A DNA stretch of 64,000 nt from Clostridiales bacterium (GCA_017527865.1 JAFXPN010000029.1:1-64000); one strand, 5' to 3'; shown: positions 9,179-18,101, counted from the first letter of the stretch. Numbers and translations: made by a program. Notes: generated by a model from the letters alone, not told the origin.

Positions 9179-9478
9179 ATGAAGAGAATATTTAAGAATT
9201 CCAAAGCAGGTTTTTCTTTAACCGAGATATTGCTCGTAGTAGCGATCCTGGTTATTTTGGTCAGTGTTTTTGCATTCAGTGTAAGCAAGTATCTGTCTGT
9301 TGCCAACAGCAAGTCTTCCGCGGCTGCTGAGGCCAGAGCTTCTGCGATCGGAGATATACAGCAGAGCGAAGCGAGAATGTCCACTTTGGGCTTCGGAACA
9401 TCAACCGGAAGTATCAAGACCAGTGATGCCAATGCCAGTGCGACATTGATCACAACCAATCTGCTCTCATTCAGTTAA
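9179..9478 (+). CDS. Type IV prepilin-like protein, 99 residues
   Basis: The leader ends KAG with cleavage before FSLTE, giving Glu at position 5 and a typical 20-residue hydrophobic helix. The mature protein is about 88 residues; after the helix comes an Ala/Ser-rich stretch and a Ser/Thr-rich tail without cysteines. The ATG is preceded by GAGGT. It could be a minor pilin or a second structural subunit. It is the first gene of a three-prepilin unit with the promoter at 9101-9128. Confidence 0.85.
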   Translation: MKRIFKNSKAGFSLTEILLVVAILVILVSVFAFSVSKYLSVANSKSSAAAEARASAIGDIQQSEARMSTLGFGTSTGSIKTSDANASATLITTNLLSFS

Positions 9479-9499
9479 TGACTTGGAGGATTGCATCAT

Positions 9500-10183
9500 A
9501 TGAAGAGATTAGATAAGAAGAATAAGCATGGATTCACCCTTCTTGAAGTCATGCTCGCGACTGTTATCATGACGATAGCTTCTACGATGATAATGCAGGG
9601 CTTTATCGCCGTTATGATCATGGCTAAGAATAATGCCCGTTATGCCAAGTCAGGTGAAGAGAATTACAGAAGGGCTATAAACGAGACTATCGTACATTAT
9701 GCTACTGCCGCTAATCAGCAGACAGGCGTTATGGAGGCCTTGGGTGACGGTCAGGCGGTTACATTGACGGCATCATTCGTAGGTGCTGACCCCAGCATGG
9801 TTAAGTCTGAGGATCTTAATCTTTCTGTTGATGTAACTCAATATAGTGACAGCACGGCTCCCACCGGTACTGAGCTGGACAGTGATGCCGTTGAAGCTTC
9901 CACACTTGCCAATAACAGATATGCTTTCTTCTATGACATGAACGATTTCCTCGGGATCGGTACAAATTCCGGACGTCACATTTACCGTTGGGGATATGTA
10001 CTTGTATCGGGACCTACGGAAGGACATGCAAATTCCTGCATTAAGGTAGACGATCAGTGGCGTCAGTACGGATGGTATTGCTTCAACGGTTCTCACGGTG
10101 AGGTAACTGTTACTGATGATGAAGGTAATGAATCCACATCTAACTGCAGATCACAGCCTAAGCGTTGGGGTCATGTCAGCTGA
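9500..10183 (+). CDS. Type IV prepilin-like protein (minor pilin), 227 residues
   Basis: The leader (KKNKHG) is followed by FTLLE with Glu5 and a hydrophobic helix rich in Met and Ile. The remaining roughly 190 residues form a larger head domain without close resemblance to a named pilin. I chose the ATG at 9500, which sits 10 bases after GGAGG; a TTG at 9491 is only one base from that site. Size and order fit a minor pilin of the PilV/GspI-J type, but the subtype is an inference. Confidence 0.83.
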   Translation: MKRLDKKNKHGFTLLEVMLATVIMTIASTMIMQGFIAVMIMAKNNARYAKSGEENYRRAINETIVHYATAANQQTGVMEALGDGQAVTLTASFVGADPSMVKSEDLNLSVDVTQYSDSTAPTGTELDSDAVEASTLANNRYAFFYDMNDFLGIGTNSGRHIYRWGYVLVSGPTEGHANSCIKVDDQWRQYGWYCFNGSHGEVTVTDDEGNESTSNCRSQPKRWGHVS

Positions 10184-10224
10184 TCGGATAGTTCGGACCT
10201 TTGATGAGGCGGAGGTAATTAAAA

Positions 10225-10977
10225 TTGAAGAAGTGTGATAAACGTGGTTTTACTTTAGTTGAGATGATGCTGGCGATCGCCATCGCCCTCATTGTCGGCG
10301 GTTTGTTTATTACTTTGATAGTTACTATCAGATCGTCTTATTACAGGGCTTATAATGATGACGACTGTGCCGACATTGCAGCAATGTATGCCGAGGCTTT
10401 GGAGAACAGAGTTTTGTATTGTGTTCAGCACAGACAGAGCGATAAGATCACTTTGTCTGCCGATGATTACATTCTGACAAGTGAACACGCTGACTTAGGG
10501 TTCACTTCCATAGAGAATTTCAACAAGAGCAGCGTCGCCGGAGAAGCGACTCTCAGGACCAAGTGGGTTATCCGCATGGTCTGTGACTTTGATAACACGA
10601 CCGGCGAGTTTACTTATGTATTCTACTTCCTTGATAACTATATCCAGCCCGGATATCTCCATTATGTTTATGAAGGAAGCTTCTGGATCCCCAGTTATTC
10701 TGAATTCATTCAGCAGACAGTAGGCGTCGGCGATGTTATGGATGATTATGACAGTGAGAACACATGGGATTATAACTATGTTGCTCCGTCCAGACCTTTT
10801 ACGATAACATGCACGCCCAGTATCAGTACTGTAACCGGAACTGATCAATTTGCACCCGGACAGCCTATACGTACCAGGATCCAGAGTGACGGCATTGGTA
10901 ACATGGAAGTTGATGAAACATCTGATACAGTCAAAGTTCCCAGTGGGTCTTCTGAGGTAGTGATAGAATTCTCTTAA
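10225..10977 (+). CDS. Type IV prepilin-like protein (minor pilin), 250 residues
   Basis: It starts with TTG behind a strong GGAGGT; the encoded leader MKKCDKRG is cleaved before FTLVE, with Glu5. A long hydrophobic helix is followed by a head domain of about 220 residues with several aromatic and acidic segments. It resembles PilW/GspJ-type minor pilins in size and plan, not clearly in sequence. It is the last gene of the pilus locus and is followed by a terminator. Confidence 0.83.
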   Translation: MKKCDKRGFTLVEMMLAIAIALIVGGLFITLIVTIRSSYYRAYNDDDCADIAAMYAEALENRVLYCVQHRQSDKITLSADDYILTSEHADLGFTSIENFNKSSVAGEATLRTKWVIRMVCDFDNTTGEFTYVFYFLDNYIQPGYLHYVYEGSFWIPSYSEFIQQTVGVGDVMDDYDSENTWDYNYVAPSRPFTITCTPSISTVTGTDQFAPGQPIRTRIQSDGIGNMEVDETSDTVKVPSGSSEVVIEFS

Positions 10978-11016
10978 GATCATAGTCTGACGGAACGAAT
11001 TAATGAAAGACAGATA

Positions 11017-11044
11017 AAGATCCGGCGCAGGCCGGATCTTTTGA
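11017..11044 (+). terminator. Intrinsic terminator of the prepilin unit
   Basis: A perfect 10-bp stem (11017-11026 with 11031-11040) with a GCAG tetraloop, followed by a short T-rich run. It closes the pilus locus 40 bases after the last prepilin stop. Confidence 0.85.
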
Positions 11045-11105
11045 TTAATATATCAGCCGTCTGTGTGATATCATCAATTAGTAAAAGAAACTCCGGAGAA
11101 GAAAA

Positions 11106-11945
11106 ATGGGAATTAAAATAGGACTTGATGTCGGCGGCAGTACGACTAAGATAGTCGGAATGAAGGATAGGAATATCATCTATAAAGCGATAGCGGTCGC
11201 GGGTGACCCTGTGACTTCTGCATATGGCGCGTTAGGAAAGCTCATAAATGATCTGTCGATATCCGTCAGCGATGTCGACAGGATAAATATAACCGGTGTG
11301 GGATCGGAATTTACCGATTCTTCGATGCTCGGCATCGACACGGTCAAGGTCAATGAGTTCTATTCAACCGGATACGGTGGAATATTCCTTGCCAAGATCA
11401 ACAGCGCAGTTGTTGTCAGCATGGGGACGGGAACCGCATATCTTAAGGTCGAATATCCTAAGGTTACCCATATCATCGGATCGGGCATAGGCGGCGGAAC
11501 GATCGTCGGACTGTCGAACTCCCTTATAAGCATAGCCTCGCCTGAGAAGCTGTCCGAGATAGCGACCGGGGGAGATATCAATAGGGTCGATCTTACCATT
11601 GGTGATATCTCAAAGACCGAAGTGGCGGGACTTGCCAAGGATGTTACCGCGAGCAATTTCGGCAAGGCGGCGGATGATCTTACTAACGACGATAAGATAT
11701 ACGGCGTGTTCAATCTCGTATATCAGGCGATCGGAACTATGTCGGTATTGTCGTCCAGGATAGCCGGGATAAACAAGATAGTGCTCACTGGGCAGCTTAC
11801 GACTTTCAAGGAATGCCGCAAGTGCATCCAAATGTTCTCTGATATCTATGAGCCTGAATTTATCATCCCTGAGGATGCCGAGTTCGCGACCGCGGTCGGC
11901 GCATGCTTCGCGGGCGATATGAAAGTGGGTAATGATGAGCAGTAA
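11106..11945 (+). CDS. coaW: Type II pantothenate kinase
   Basis: Phosphorylates pantothenate with ATP, the first step of CoA synthesis. It has the ASKHA fold marks of type II enzymes: DVGGSTTK at residues 8-15 (phosphate 1), SMGTGTAY in the middle, and a GSGIGGGT loop. At 279 residues it matches the bacterial type II family (Staphylococcus CoaW) rather than CoaA or CoaX. The ATG follows CCGGAGA. Its end overlaps the start of the next gene by 14 bases. CoaD, a later step, is also in this window but in another operon. Confidence 0.92.
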   Translation: MGIKIGLDVGGSTTKIVGMKDRNIIYKAIAVAGDPVTSAYGALGKLINDLSISVSDVDRINITGVGSEFTDSSMLGIDTVKVNEFYSTGYGGIFLAKINSAVVVSMGTGTAYLKVEYPKVTHIIGSGIGGGTIVGLSNSLISIASPEKLSEIATGGDINRVDLTIGDISKTEVAGLAKDVTASNFGKAADDLTNDDKIYGVFNLVYQAIGTMSVLSSRIAGINKIVLTGQLTTFKECRKCIQMFSDIYEPEFIIPEDAEFATAVGACFAGDMKVGNDEQ

Positions 11946-12714
11946 TCGCGGCAGCAGAGCCTTCGAACTAGATGCGCTGCGGGGAGTTGCGATCGTCATG
12001 ATGATGTTCATGCACTTCTCGTATGACATAAGATATGAATTCGGATGTGACGCTTTTACGTACCTGAGAACGGGATGGTTCTGGACTTTTGTTCACCCCG
12101 TTATCATCGTGCTGTTCGTCGGACTGTCGGGTATATGCTGCACCTTTTCGAGGAATAATGTGATAAGAGGAGTAAAGCTTCTTGCCGTGGCGATGACGTT
12201 TACTGCCGTGACTTATATCATAACGGAATTCCTGGGTATAGACTGTCTCATACTGTTCAATGTACTCCACATGCTGTCGGTCTCGACGCTTGTTTATGCG
12301 CTCGCTTCCTTTATAGAGCGCAAAGCCGGCATGACGGCGGGGCAGATGTCTTTTGTGCTGCTGCTCCTCGGATGCTGGATCACCATGGTCAATAATTATC
12401 TTAACTATTTCTACGGCGGCACCTCATCCAATATGCTCCTTTATCCGTTTGGCATAGATGTCAACGGGAGTCCTGCCGTCGCGGATTATATGCCGCTCGT
12501 GCCGTGGCTCGGCGTGTTTCTTGTCTGCGCTGCGGCGGGAAGACTGCTCTATAAGGATAAGAAGACTCTTTTCCCGGGTGCGGGCAGGAAGGTGAGGGCG
12601 GTTACGCGTCCGCTCGAATTTCTCGGGAGACATTCGCTTATCATCTACATCGTTCATCAGCCCGTGATCTACGGCGTGCTGTATCTTATCTTCCTCATTA
12701 TGGGGATAGTCTGA
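11932..12714 (+). CDS. Multi-pass membrane protein, HGSNAT-like/DUF1624 acyltransferase-type domain
   Basis: 260 residues with about seven hydrophobic segments. The opening RAFELDALRGVAIVMMMFMHF carries the LD.LRG...M...H pattern of the heparan-alpha-glucosaminide N-acetyltransferase catalytic domain family (DUF1624). The family moves acetyl groups across membranes in eukaryotes; the substrate in bacteria is unknown. It starts inside the end of coaW and abuts the next gene, so the three are probably cotranscribed. The link to coaW (acetyl-CoA supply) is only suggestive. Confidence 0.8.
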   Translation: MMSSNRGSRAFELDALRGVAIVMMMFMHFSYDIRYEFGCDAFTYLRTGWFWTFVHPVIIVLFVGLSGICCTFSRNNVIRGVKLLAVAMTFTAVTYIITEFLGIDCLILFNVLHMLSVSTLVYALASFIERKAGMTAGQMSFVLLLLGCWITMVNNYLNYFYGGTSSNMLLYPFGIDVNGSPAVADYMPLVPWLGVFLVCAAAGRLLYKDKKTLFPGAGRKVRAVTRPLEFLGRHSLIIYIVHQPVIYGVLYLIFLIMGIV

Positions 12715-13911
12715 ATGAAGTTACTGATCAAAGGAGAGCGGACTGTCTTCTCGGTGCCCAGGACTGCCGTAAGGGGGCTGTTGCTCATTGCCCTCGCGGT
12801 GCTCGTTACGGCGGCTTATTTCCTGCCGCAGATACTGATAACGGGCGCGGCGGCGGATCTGTATTGTGAGAAGGTCTTTCCGGTAATAAGTCTGCTTCCG
12901 CAGGCTGTAAGCGGGTTGTTTATCTTTTCGCTGACGGAGACGGTCGTGGTGATCGGTTCCCTGTGCCTGATCGGGGTATTTATCACTATCCTGATAAGAG
13001 GCGCTGCGATCCTTATCAAACAGGATCTTAAGCATTTCCTTCATTACTTATATGTCGTGCTCAGGAAGATCCTTGTCATCGCGCTCATACTGGCGCTGTC
13101 ATTTGAGCTGATGCACGGGATCAACTATAACAGGACAGGTGTCATAAAGAGGATGCATCTGTACGGCGAGGAAAGGCCGTATGAGGATTACGAACAGACT
13201 CTGATGTGGGCATATGCGGGAATGGTGAACGCGCGCATGAGATTGGGCGAGGATTATAACGGAGTGGCGCATATGTCGGACGGCTTCGGGTCAGTCGTTT
13301 ACGAGGCAAATGCAGGCGTGGATATGATAAGCGCCGCTTATGATCTAGGATTAAGCCCGAATTTTATCCACGCGAAAGGCGTAATGCTCTCACATGCGTG
13401 GCGCTATACCGACATCGTCGGCGTCTACGATCCGTTCCTGGGTGAGGCAAATATCAATACGGATTATATTGATATCCTGCATTTTCCGGTGACCGTGTGT
13501 CACGAGATCGTCCATGCCAAGGGTTATGCGAGTGAGACCGATGCCAACACGATAGCCGTGCTGAGCTGCATCAATTCAAAACGCGATGATTTTAAGTACG
13601 CAGGTTACTACTATATATTCATGAGGCTTTGGGGGACAGTAGCCGATTATGCGGAACACGAGGGCGTCACTATGACGGATTATGCTTCACGGCCTGATTT
13701 TCAGCCCGTCCTGCGCGATATGACGGCCTACAGCATGTATTGCGACAGTTTTAACACCGGTCCTGTCGCGGATCTTATCTCGAGGCTGTCAGAGGACGTT
13801 AACGATACATTCCTCGAATCGAACGGACAGGCGGGCGGGACCGATACCTATACCGTGCCGCGTGATACGTATGTCGAGTATTTTTGCAGGTACATAAGAG
13901 CAGATGCTTAA
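12715..13911 (+). CDS. DUF3810 family membrane protein with zinc-peptidase-like motif
   Basis: 398 residues. About three membrane helices occupy the first 130 residues, then a large domain with HEIVHAKGY near residue 263 and a downstream SETDAN segment. This is a gluzincin-like HExxH motif followed by a likely third ligand Glu, as in DUF3810. That suggests a membrane-anchored metallopeptidase, not proved for the family. The start immediately follows the previous stop, and the end overlaps hemZ by 8 bases. Confidence 0.82.
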   Translation: MKLLIKGERTVFSVPRTAVRGLLLIALAVLVTAAYFLPQILITGAAADLYCEKVFPVISLLPQAVSGLFIFSLTETVVVIGSLCLIGVFITILIRGAAILIKQDLKHFLHYLYVVLRKILVIALILALSFELMHGINYNRTGVIKRMHLYGEERPYEDYEQTLMWAYAGMVNARMRLGEDYNGVAHMSDGFGSVVYEANAGVDMISAAYDLGLSPNFIHAKGVMLSHAWRYTDIVGVYDPFLGEANINTDYIDILHFPVTVCHEIVHAKGYASETDANTIAVLSCINSKRDDFKYAGYYYIFMRLWGTVADYAEHEGVTMTDYASRPDFQPVLRDMTAYSMYCDSFNTGPVADLISRLSEDVNDTFLESNGQAGGTDTYTVPRDTYVEYFCRYIRADA

Positions 13912-15262
13912 GGTTATCCTTGAAGGACATGATAATTTTTACGGACTCGCCGATATCGTGCGTCTGTTTTACGGACCTTGCAGGGAAGACCGTGAGAACG
14001 GTTGCCTTGTATGTGATCAAGGCCCCGATGAGACGATAGTGATCAATGCCGATCCTTCGGCCGAGCTTCCTTTGAACCGTCAGGTAAAGAGGGATCTTTA
14101 TGTCAGGCTTAAGGATCTTTCCGGCATGAGCTTTCCCTGGGGATGTCTTACGGGGATACGCCCGACGGCAGTTGCCCGCGAGGAGGATTACGATTACAGG
14201 GGACTTGTGAGCAAATATCTTGTGCGCGAGGATAAAGCGAAGCTTGCGTGCCAGACGGGAAAGCTCGAGTCACGGATAGAACAGGAGGCATCAGGCAGGC
14301 TTAATATCTATGCCGGCGTGCCGTTCTGCCCCGGCAGGTGCGAATACTGTTCATTCATAGCACAGGATGCAATCAGGCATATGGGAAAGCTCCATGAGTA
14401 TGCAGGGGCGCTCTGTCTTGAAGCGGATATGCTTGCGCCGTTCATAAAAGAGGCTCCCGGCACGATCTATATGGGCGGCGGCACACCGACAGTCTTTGAT
14501 GAGGATGACTTCGGAAGGGTCATAGAGTGTTTGAGCAGATCTTTCAGGGCAGGCCCTCAGACTGAATTTACGGTTGAGGCGGGGCGGCCCGATACCATAA
14601 CGGAAGGCAAGCTCGATGCGATGCGTTCGTGCGGGGTCAACAGGATATGCATCAATCCCCAGACTATGAATGACGCGACGTTAAGGCGCATCAACAGGGG
14701 ACACACTTCAGCGGATATCATCAGCGCATACGAGCTCGCGCGTCGAAAAGGCTTTGACGTGATAAACATGGATATCATAGCGGGCTTAAAGTATGAGACC
14801 GCAAAGGATTTTACTGATTCAGTAAGAACTGCTGCGGGGCTTGATCCCGAGAATATTACAATACACACTCTGTATAAGAAGAGGCGCGCCGGAATGAGCC
14901 GGGAAGATGTGCTCAATGCGGGCGGCAGAGGCGATATCGACAAAGCGGTCAGTGAAGCTTATGAGTATCTGAATGCCCTGGGGTATGTGCCTTACTATAT
15001 GTACCGTCAGAAGGATACGGAACTCGGCCTCGAGAATGTGGGATTCTGCAAGCCCGGAACCTATAACAGATACAATGTTGCCATGATGAGCTATACCGCC
15101 GATGTGTTGTCGGCCGGGGCCGGGGGAATGAGCAAAAGAGCTTTTCGCGACGGACGTTATGAGAGATGCGGAAACGTGAAGGATATCAGCGCTTACATCA
15201 AGCAGGCGCGCGAGTGCGCGGAAAAGAAGATCGCATTCTTTGAATTGGGTTCTTACTCCTGA
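13904..15262 (+). CDS. hemZ: Radical SAM coproporphyrinogen III oxidase-like protein HemZ
   Basis: 452 residues. The radical SAM cluster motif CPGRCEYC has its cysteines at about 142, 146 and 149, and the GGGTPT motif that binds SAM follows near 190. The N-terminal 140-residue extension is typical of HemZ (DUF4080-less HemN relatives in Bacillus and clostridia). HemN-type enzymes decarboxylate coproporphyrinogen III without oxygen; many relatives have other roles (HemW, heme handling), so the exact reaction is uncertain. No other heme genes are nearby. The 3' end overlaps the convergent glycosyltransferase by 10 bases. Confidence 0.88.
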   Translation: MLKVILEGHDNFYGLADIVRLFYGPCREDRENGCLVCDQGPDETIVINADPSAELPLNRQVKRDLYVRLKDLSGMSFPWGCLTGIRPTAVAREEDYDYRGLVSKYLVREDKAKLACQTGKLESRIEQEASGRLNIYAGVPFCPGRCEYCSFIAQDAIRHMGKLHEYAGALCLEADMLAPFIKEAPGTIYMGGGTPTVFDEDDFGRVIECLSRSFRAGPQTEFTVEAGRPDTITEGKLDAMRSCGVNRICINPQTMNDATLRRINRGHTSADIISAYELARRKGFDVINMDIIAGLKYETAKDFTDSVRTAAGLDPENITIHTLYKKRRAGMSREDVLNAGGRGDIDKAVSEAYEYLNALGYVPYYMYRQKDTELGLENVGFCKPGTYNRYNVAMMSYTADVLSAGAGGMSKRAFRDGRYERCGNVKDISAYIKQARECAEKKIAFFELGSYS

Positions 15263-16212
15263 TCGCCCTCGTAGCGGTCGCTTATGATGTAACGCGGGCG
15301 CTGCTTGGTCTCAAGATAGATCTTGCCGATATACTCGCCGATGACACCGAGGCTTATCATCTGCATTCCCGACAGGAAGCATATGATACAGGCCGTACTC
15401 GCCCAGCCGTGGGGAGTGCTGCTCGTGAAGTGGACGATTATGGAATATACCAGAAGTATGAAGCTTATGACGGCGACAAAGAAACCGAACCATGTGATCA
15501 TCTTGATCGGCTTGACCGACAGGCTCGTAACACCGTCGAATGCGAGCGTCAGCATCTTGGAAAGAGAGTAGTGGCCTTTGCCCGCCATTCTCTCGTGTCT
15601 GTCGTAATAGACGCAGGTGCTCTTGAAGCCGACCATGGGGAAAAGACCTCTTAAGAAGAGATTGACTTCCTTAAAATTCGCGAATTCCCTGAGCGCCCTT
15701 GAAGAGACCAGGCGGTAGTCGGCGTGATTGTAGATCACATCGGCGCCGAGCATATTGAGCAACTTATAGTAGGACTGCGCGGTGAAGCGCTTCATGAACG
15801 TATCCGTGTCGCGGTTCTGACGAACCCCGTATACTATGTCGCAGCCGTTGTCGTATTGTCTTATCATCTCGCTCATGGCCCCGATGTCGTCCTGGCCGTC
15901 ATCGTCGATGGTTATCGTAACGTCACAGTGCTCCATCGCTTCCATGAGTCCTGCCGTTACGGCATTCTGATGTCCGCGGTTCCTCGACAGGCATATGCCT
16001 TTAACGTGATGATCCTTGTCGCACAATTCCTTGATGGTATCCCAGGAGTCGTCGCCGCTTCCGTCGTCAACGAAGAGTATCCTGCTCGTGTCACAGATAA
16101 GACCTTCATCCCTCATCTTGAACAGTTGACCAAGGAAAAGGGGACAGGTGATCTTAATGACGTCAGCGTCTTTGTAGACGGGTACAACAATGTATAAACA
16201 CGTATCTTTCAT
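15253..16212 (-). CDS. Family 2 glycosyltransferase (GtrB/DPM1-like)
   Basis: 319 residues. The GT-A domain holds VVPVYKDAD at the start, FVDDGSGD near 48 and TIDDDGQ (the DxD metal site) near 102; two C-terminal membrane helices lie near 230-255 and 270-290. This is the layout of enzymes that load a sugar on undecaprenyl phosphate (GtrB, ArnC). The acceptor and sugar cannot be read. No ribosome site precedes the ATG; a TTTATA-17-TATAAT promoter ends 7 bases upstream, so the message is probably leaderless. Confidence 0.9.
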   Translation of the reverse strand: MKDTCLYIVVPVYKDADVIKITCPLFLGQLFKMRDEGLICDTSRILFVDDGSGDDSWDTIKELCDKDHHVKGICLSRNRGHQNAVTAGLMEAMEHCDVTITIDDDGQDDIGAMSEMIRQYDNGCDIVYGVRQNRDTDTFMKRFTAQSYYKLLNMLGADVIYNHADYRLVSSRALREFANFKEVNLFLRGLFPMVGFKSTCVYYDRHERMAGKGHYSLSKMLTLAFDGVTSLSVKPIKMITWFGFFVAVISFILLVYSIIVHFTSSTPHGWASTACIICFLSGMQMISLGVIGEYIGKIYLETKQRPRYIISDRYEGDQE

Positions 16213-16219
16213 GTAGATG

Positions 16220-16248
16220 ATTATACATTAAATGTCATCTTTTATAAA
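16220..16248 (-). promoter_or_regulatory. Promoter of the glycosyltransferase gene, leaderless type
   Basis: Read on the minus strand, a TTTATA -35 is followed after 17 bases by a perfect TATAAT, and the ATG comes 7 bases after that. The usual transcription start would fall on or next to the A of the ATG. No Shine-Dalgarno sequence fits between. Confidence 0.55.
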
Positions 16249-16265
16249 TGTTATTGCCGTTACCG

Positions 16266-16277
16266 ATATGATACAAT
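16266..16277 (+). promoter_or_regulatory. Promoter of the zinc-ribbon gene, leaderless type
   Basis: TACAAT at 16272-16277 with an upstream TG (extended -10) lies only 6 bases before the ATG at 16284. There is no ribosome site and the -35 is weak. It diverges from the glycosyltransferase promoter in the same 71-base gap. Confidence 0.4.
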
Positions 16278-16283
16278 ATCCGC

Positions 16284-16544
16284 ATGATATGCCCGAGATG
16301 TAAGACAGAGAACGGCAATAGGACGGTGTGCTCCAAGTGCGGTTATTTTCTTTACAGAGCAGCCAATCAGAATGTTGCTAAGAGGACGGGAGTGGAGCGC
16401 GCTCTTGACGATGCGAAGACCGCGGGAAAGGGCGTGTGGAAGATCGTGAGGATAGTGTGGATAATCATAGTCCTTATAGTCATGAGCTTCTGGATAATAG
16501 CGCTTCTTATGTATCTTACGGGCGGAAATGTGATATTGGGTTAA
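16284..16544 (+). CDS. Small zinc-ribbon membrane protein
   Basis: 86 residues. CPRC and CSKC at residues 3-6 and 17-20 form a rubredoxin-like zinc ribbon at the very N-terminus, and one hydrophobic helix lies near residues 55-78. Proteins of this build (zinc ribbon plus membrane anchor) are common in clostridia, mostly without assigned function. The start is fixed by the ribbon, since the ATG is only one codon before the first Cys. It appears to be transcribed from a promoter that leaves no leader. Confidence 0.78.
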   Translation: MICPRCKTENGNRTVCSKCGYFLYRAANQNVAKRTGVERALDDAKTAGKGVWKIVRIVWIIIVLIVMSFWIIALLMYLTGGNVILG

Positions 16545-16580
16545 AAGATCATCAGAATCTTTACAAGGAGGAGAATTCTT

Positions 16581-17159
16581 ATGAGCGTACAGATCGATCA
16601 GAGTAATGCCGTTATCATGCCGGAGGCAGTGTTCATCATCGGAACATATGATGAGAACGGCGTGCCCAATGCCATGAATGCGGCATGGGGAACACAGACT
16701 GATTTTAATGAGATCACCATCTCATTGTCCAAGCACAAGACGACAGAGAATATTGAGAAGACGGGTGCTTTCACCGTTGCATTCGGAACAGAGGCTACGG
16801 TTACGATAAGTGATTACTTCGGAGTTGAGTCCGGCAGGAAGATCAACAAGATCGAGAAGGCGGGATGCCATGTTCATAAGAGCGAGAATGTCAATGCGCC
16901 GATCATCGAGGAATTTCCGCTGACGCTTGAGTGTAAGGTCAGGTCATGGAATGCCGCTGAGGGAATCCTGGTCGGTGAGATCGTATCACAGCAGGCGGAT
17001 GAGTCCATACTGACCGACGGCCATGTCGATCTCGATAAGATGAAGCCCATTATCTACGATTCGTCCATTCACGCCTACCGCACCGTCGGTCCCGTAATCG
17101 CCACGGCGTTCGAAGAGGGCTTTAAGATCAAGAAGAGTCTCGATAAGTGGGATAACTGA
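16581..17159 (+). CDS. Flavin reductase family protein (FMN-binding split barrel)
   Basis: 192 residues. It matches the flavoredoxin/flavin-reductase family: an N-terminal MPEAVFIIGTYDENGVPNAM-type strand pair, then AAWGTQTDF and ISLSKHKTTENI, residues that form the FMN site in this fold. A consensus AGGAGGAG precedes the ATG. Such proteins bind FMN and often act as electron carriers or reductases; the partner is unknown. A flavodoxin-like gene is convergent just downstream. Confidence 0.9.
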   Translation: MSVQIDQSNAVIMPEAVFIIGTYDENGVPNAMNAAWGTQTDFNEITISLSKHKTTENIEKTGAFTVAFGTEATVTISDYFGVESGRKINKIEKAGCHVHKSENVNAPIIEEFPLTLECKVRSWNAAEGILVGEIVSQQADESILTDGHVDLDKMKPIIYDSSIHAYRTVGPVIATAFEEGFKIKKSLDKWDN

Positions 17160-17166
17160 CTTGAGG

Positions 17167-17616
17167 TCATTCCCTCATTCGCAGGAATCTTCCGTTAAGA
17201 TCGTAAACAAGGTACAGGGGGTCCGCTACGGCGGCCCCTTTACATATGCTGCAAAGTTCATAATAGGCGCTTACATAGATGCCGCCGGTGGAGAAGAACG
17301 GATGGATCTTTATTCCTCTCCAGTCGGTTGCGGTCAGAAATGAACGCATCGGGGCAGGGATATTGTTCTCCCATACGGGCATCCCCAGAATGACTGCACC
17401 GTATTGAGTAATATCGTGCGTCATGGGTTTTATCTTCGACGAGGTCTCAATGCCCCGGGATAATATCCTTCTTCTTAATTCGTAGATATTATCCGGTATC
17501 GGGCTGTCGGGGATAAGCTGTTCCTCGTCACAGCCGATCGTGTGCGTGATAAGATGTGCTATCTCGGCTGTCCTGCCCGTATGGGAGTAATACACCAGAA
17601 GTATCTTGGGATTCAT
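17167..17616 (-). CDS. Flavodoxin family protein
   Basis: 149 residues. The FMN phosphate loop is YYSHTGRT at about residues 9-16, and the later LGMPVWENNIPAPMRSFL region fits the second flavin-contacting loop. It would carry electrons with FMN as cofactor. It faces the flavin reductase-like gene with only 7 bases between the stop codons, and lies downstream of an XRE regulator on the same strand, 6 bases after it. Confidence 0.9.
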   Translation of the reverse strand: MNPKILLVYYSHTGRTAEIAHLITHTIGCDEEQLIPDSPIPDNIYELRRRILSRGIETSSKIKPMTHDITQYGAVILGMPVWENNIPAPMRSFLTATDWRGIKIHPFFSTGGIYVSAYYELCSICKGAAVADPLYLVYDLNGRFLRMRE

Positions 17617-17622
17617 ATTATG

Positions 17623-17946
17623 TCAGCTGTTAGGATTCTTCGCCAGCAGTTCTATCATATGAGCCGCGAAGTTACGATAATCATCGTTAAGTTTACGGTA
17701 GTTGTCTATTATGAAGAATTCGTCGTCATTGACGAAATGTCTCGTTTCATGATCTTCGCCCCGGTCGATCAGATCATCGATCGTCACGCCCCAGTAACCG
17801 GCATAGTCTGCAAGAAATTCGATCGAAGGCGTACGAACATGTCTTTCATAATTCGACAATGTCTTAGCTTCGATGTTCATCAGCTGTGCCATTTTCTTTT
17901 GGGAAATGCCTTTGGATTGTCTGAATTCTTTGAGCCTTAAGGTCAT
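17623..17946 (-). CDS. XRE family transcriptional regulator
   Basis: 107 residues. A Cro/C1-type helix-turn-helix fills residues 3-60 (FRQSKGISQKKMAQLMNIEA, then TLSNYERH), ending in DDLIDRG. The C-terminal 45 residues are helical and charged. It is the likely promoter-proximal gene of a two-gene unit with the flavodoxin and may control it; the target is an inference from position. Confidence 0.9.
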   Translation of the reverse strand: MTLRLKEFRQSKGISQKKMAQLMNIEAKTLSNYERHVRTPSIEFLADYAGYWGVTIDDLIDRGEDHETRHFVNDDEFFIIDNYRKLNDDYRNFAAHMIELLAKNPNS

Positions 17947-18045
17947 AGTCTTCCCCCTGCATCCATAATAAACAAAGATGATACAGGGGTGGGGATACGT
18001 TGCGTTGATTTATTCTGCTCGAAAATGGAACAGAGCGGCGACTGA

Positions 18046-18076
18046 TTGCAGAGCGTGTGTTCATAGTATATACTAT
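18046..18076 (+). promoter_or_regulatory. mazEF-type promoter with palindromic operator over the -10
   Basis: TTGCAG at 18046-18051 and TATACT at 18069-18074 are separated by 17 bases. The -10 lies inside a perfect 14-bp palindrome (ATAGTATATACTAT, 18063-18076). An antitoxin dimer of the AbrB fold binding there would block RNA polymerase, the usual autoregulation of such operons. Confidence 0.6.
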
Positions 18077-18101
18077 GTATATACATGAAAGGGAGGTTGT
18101 T

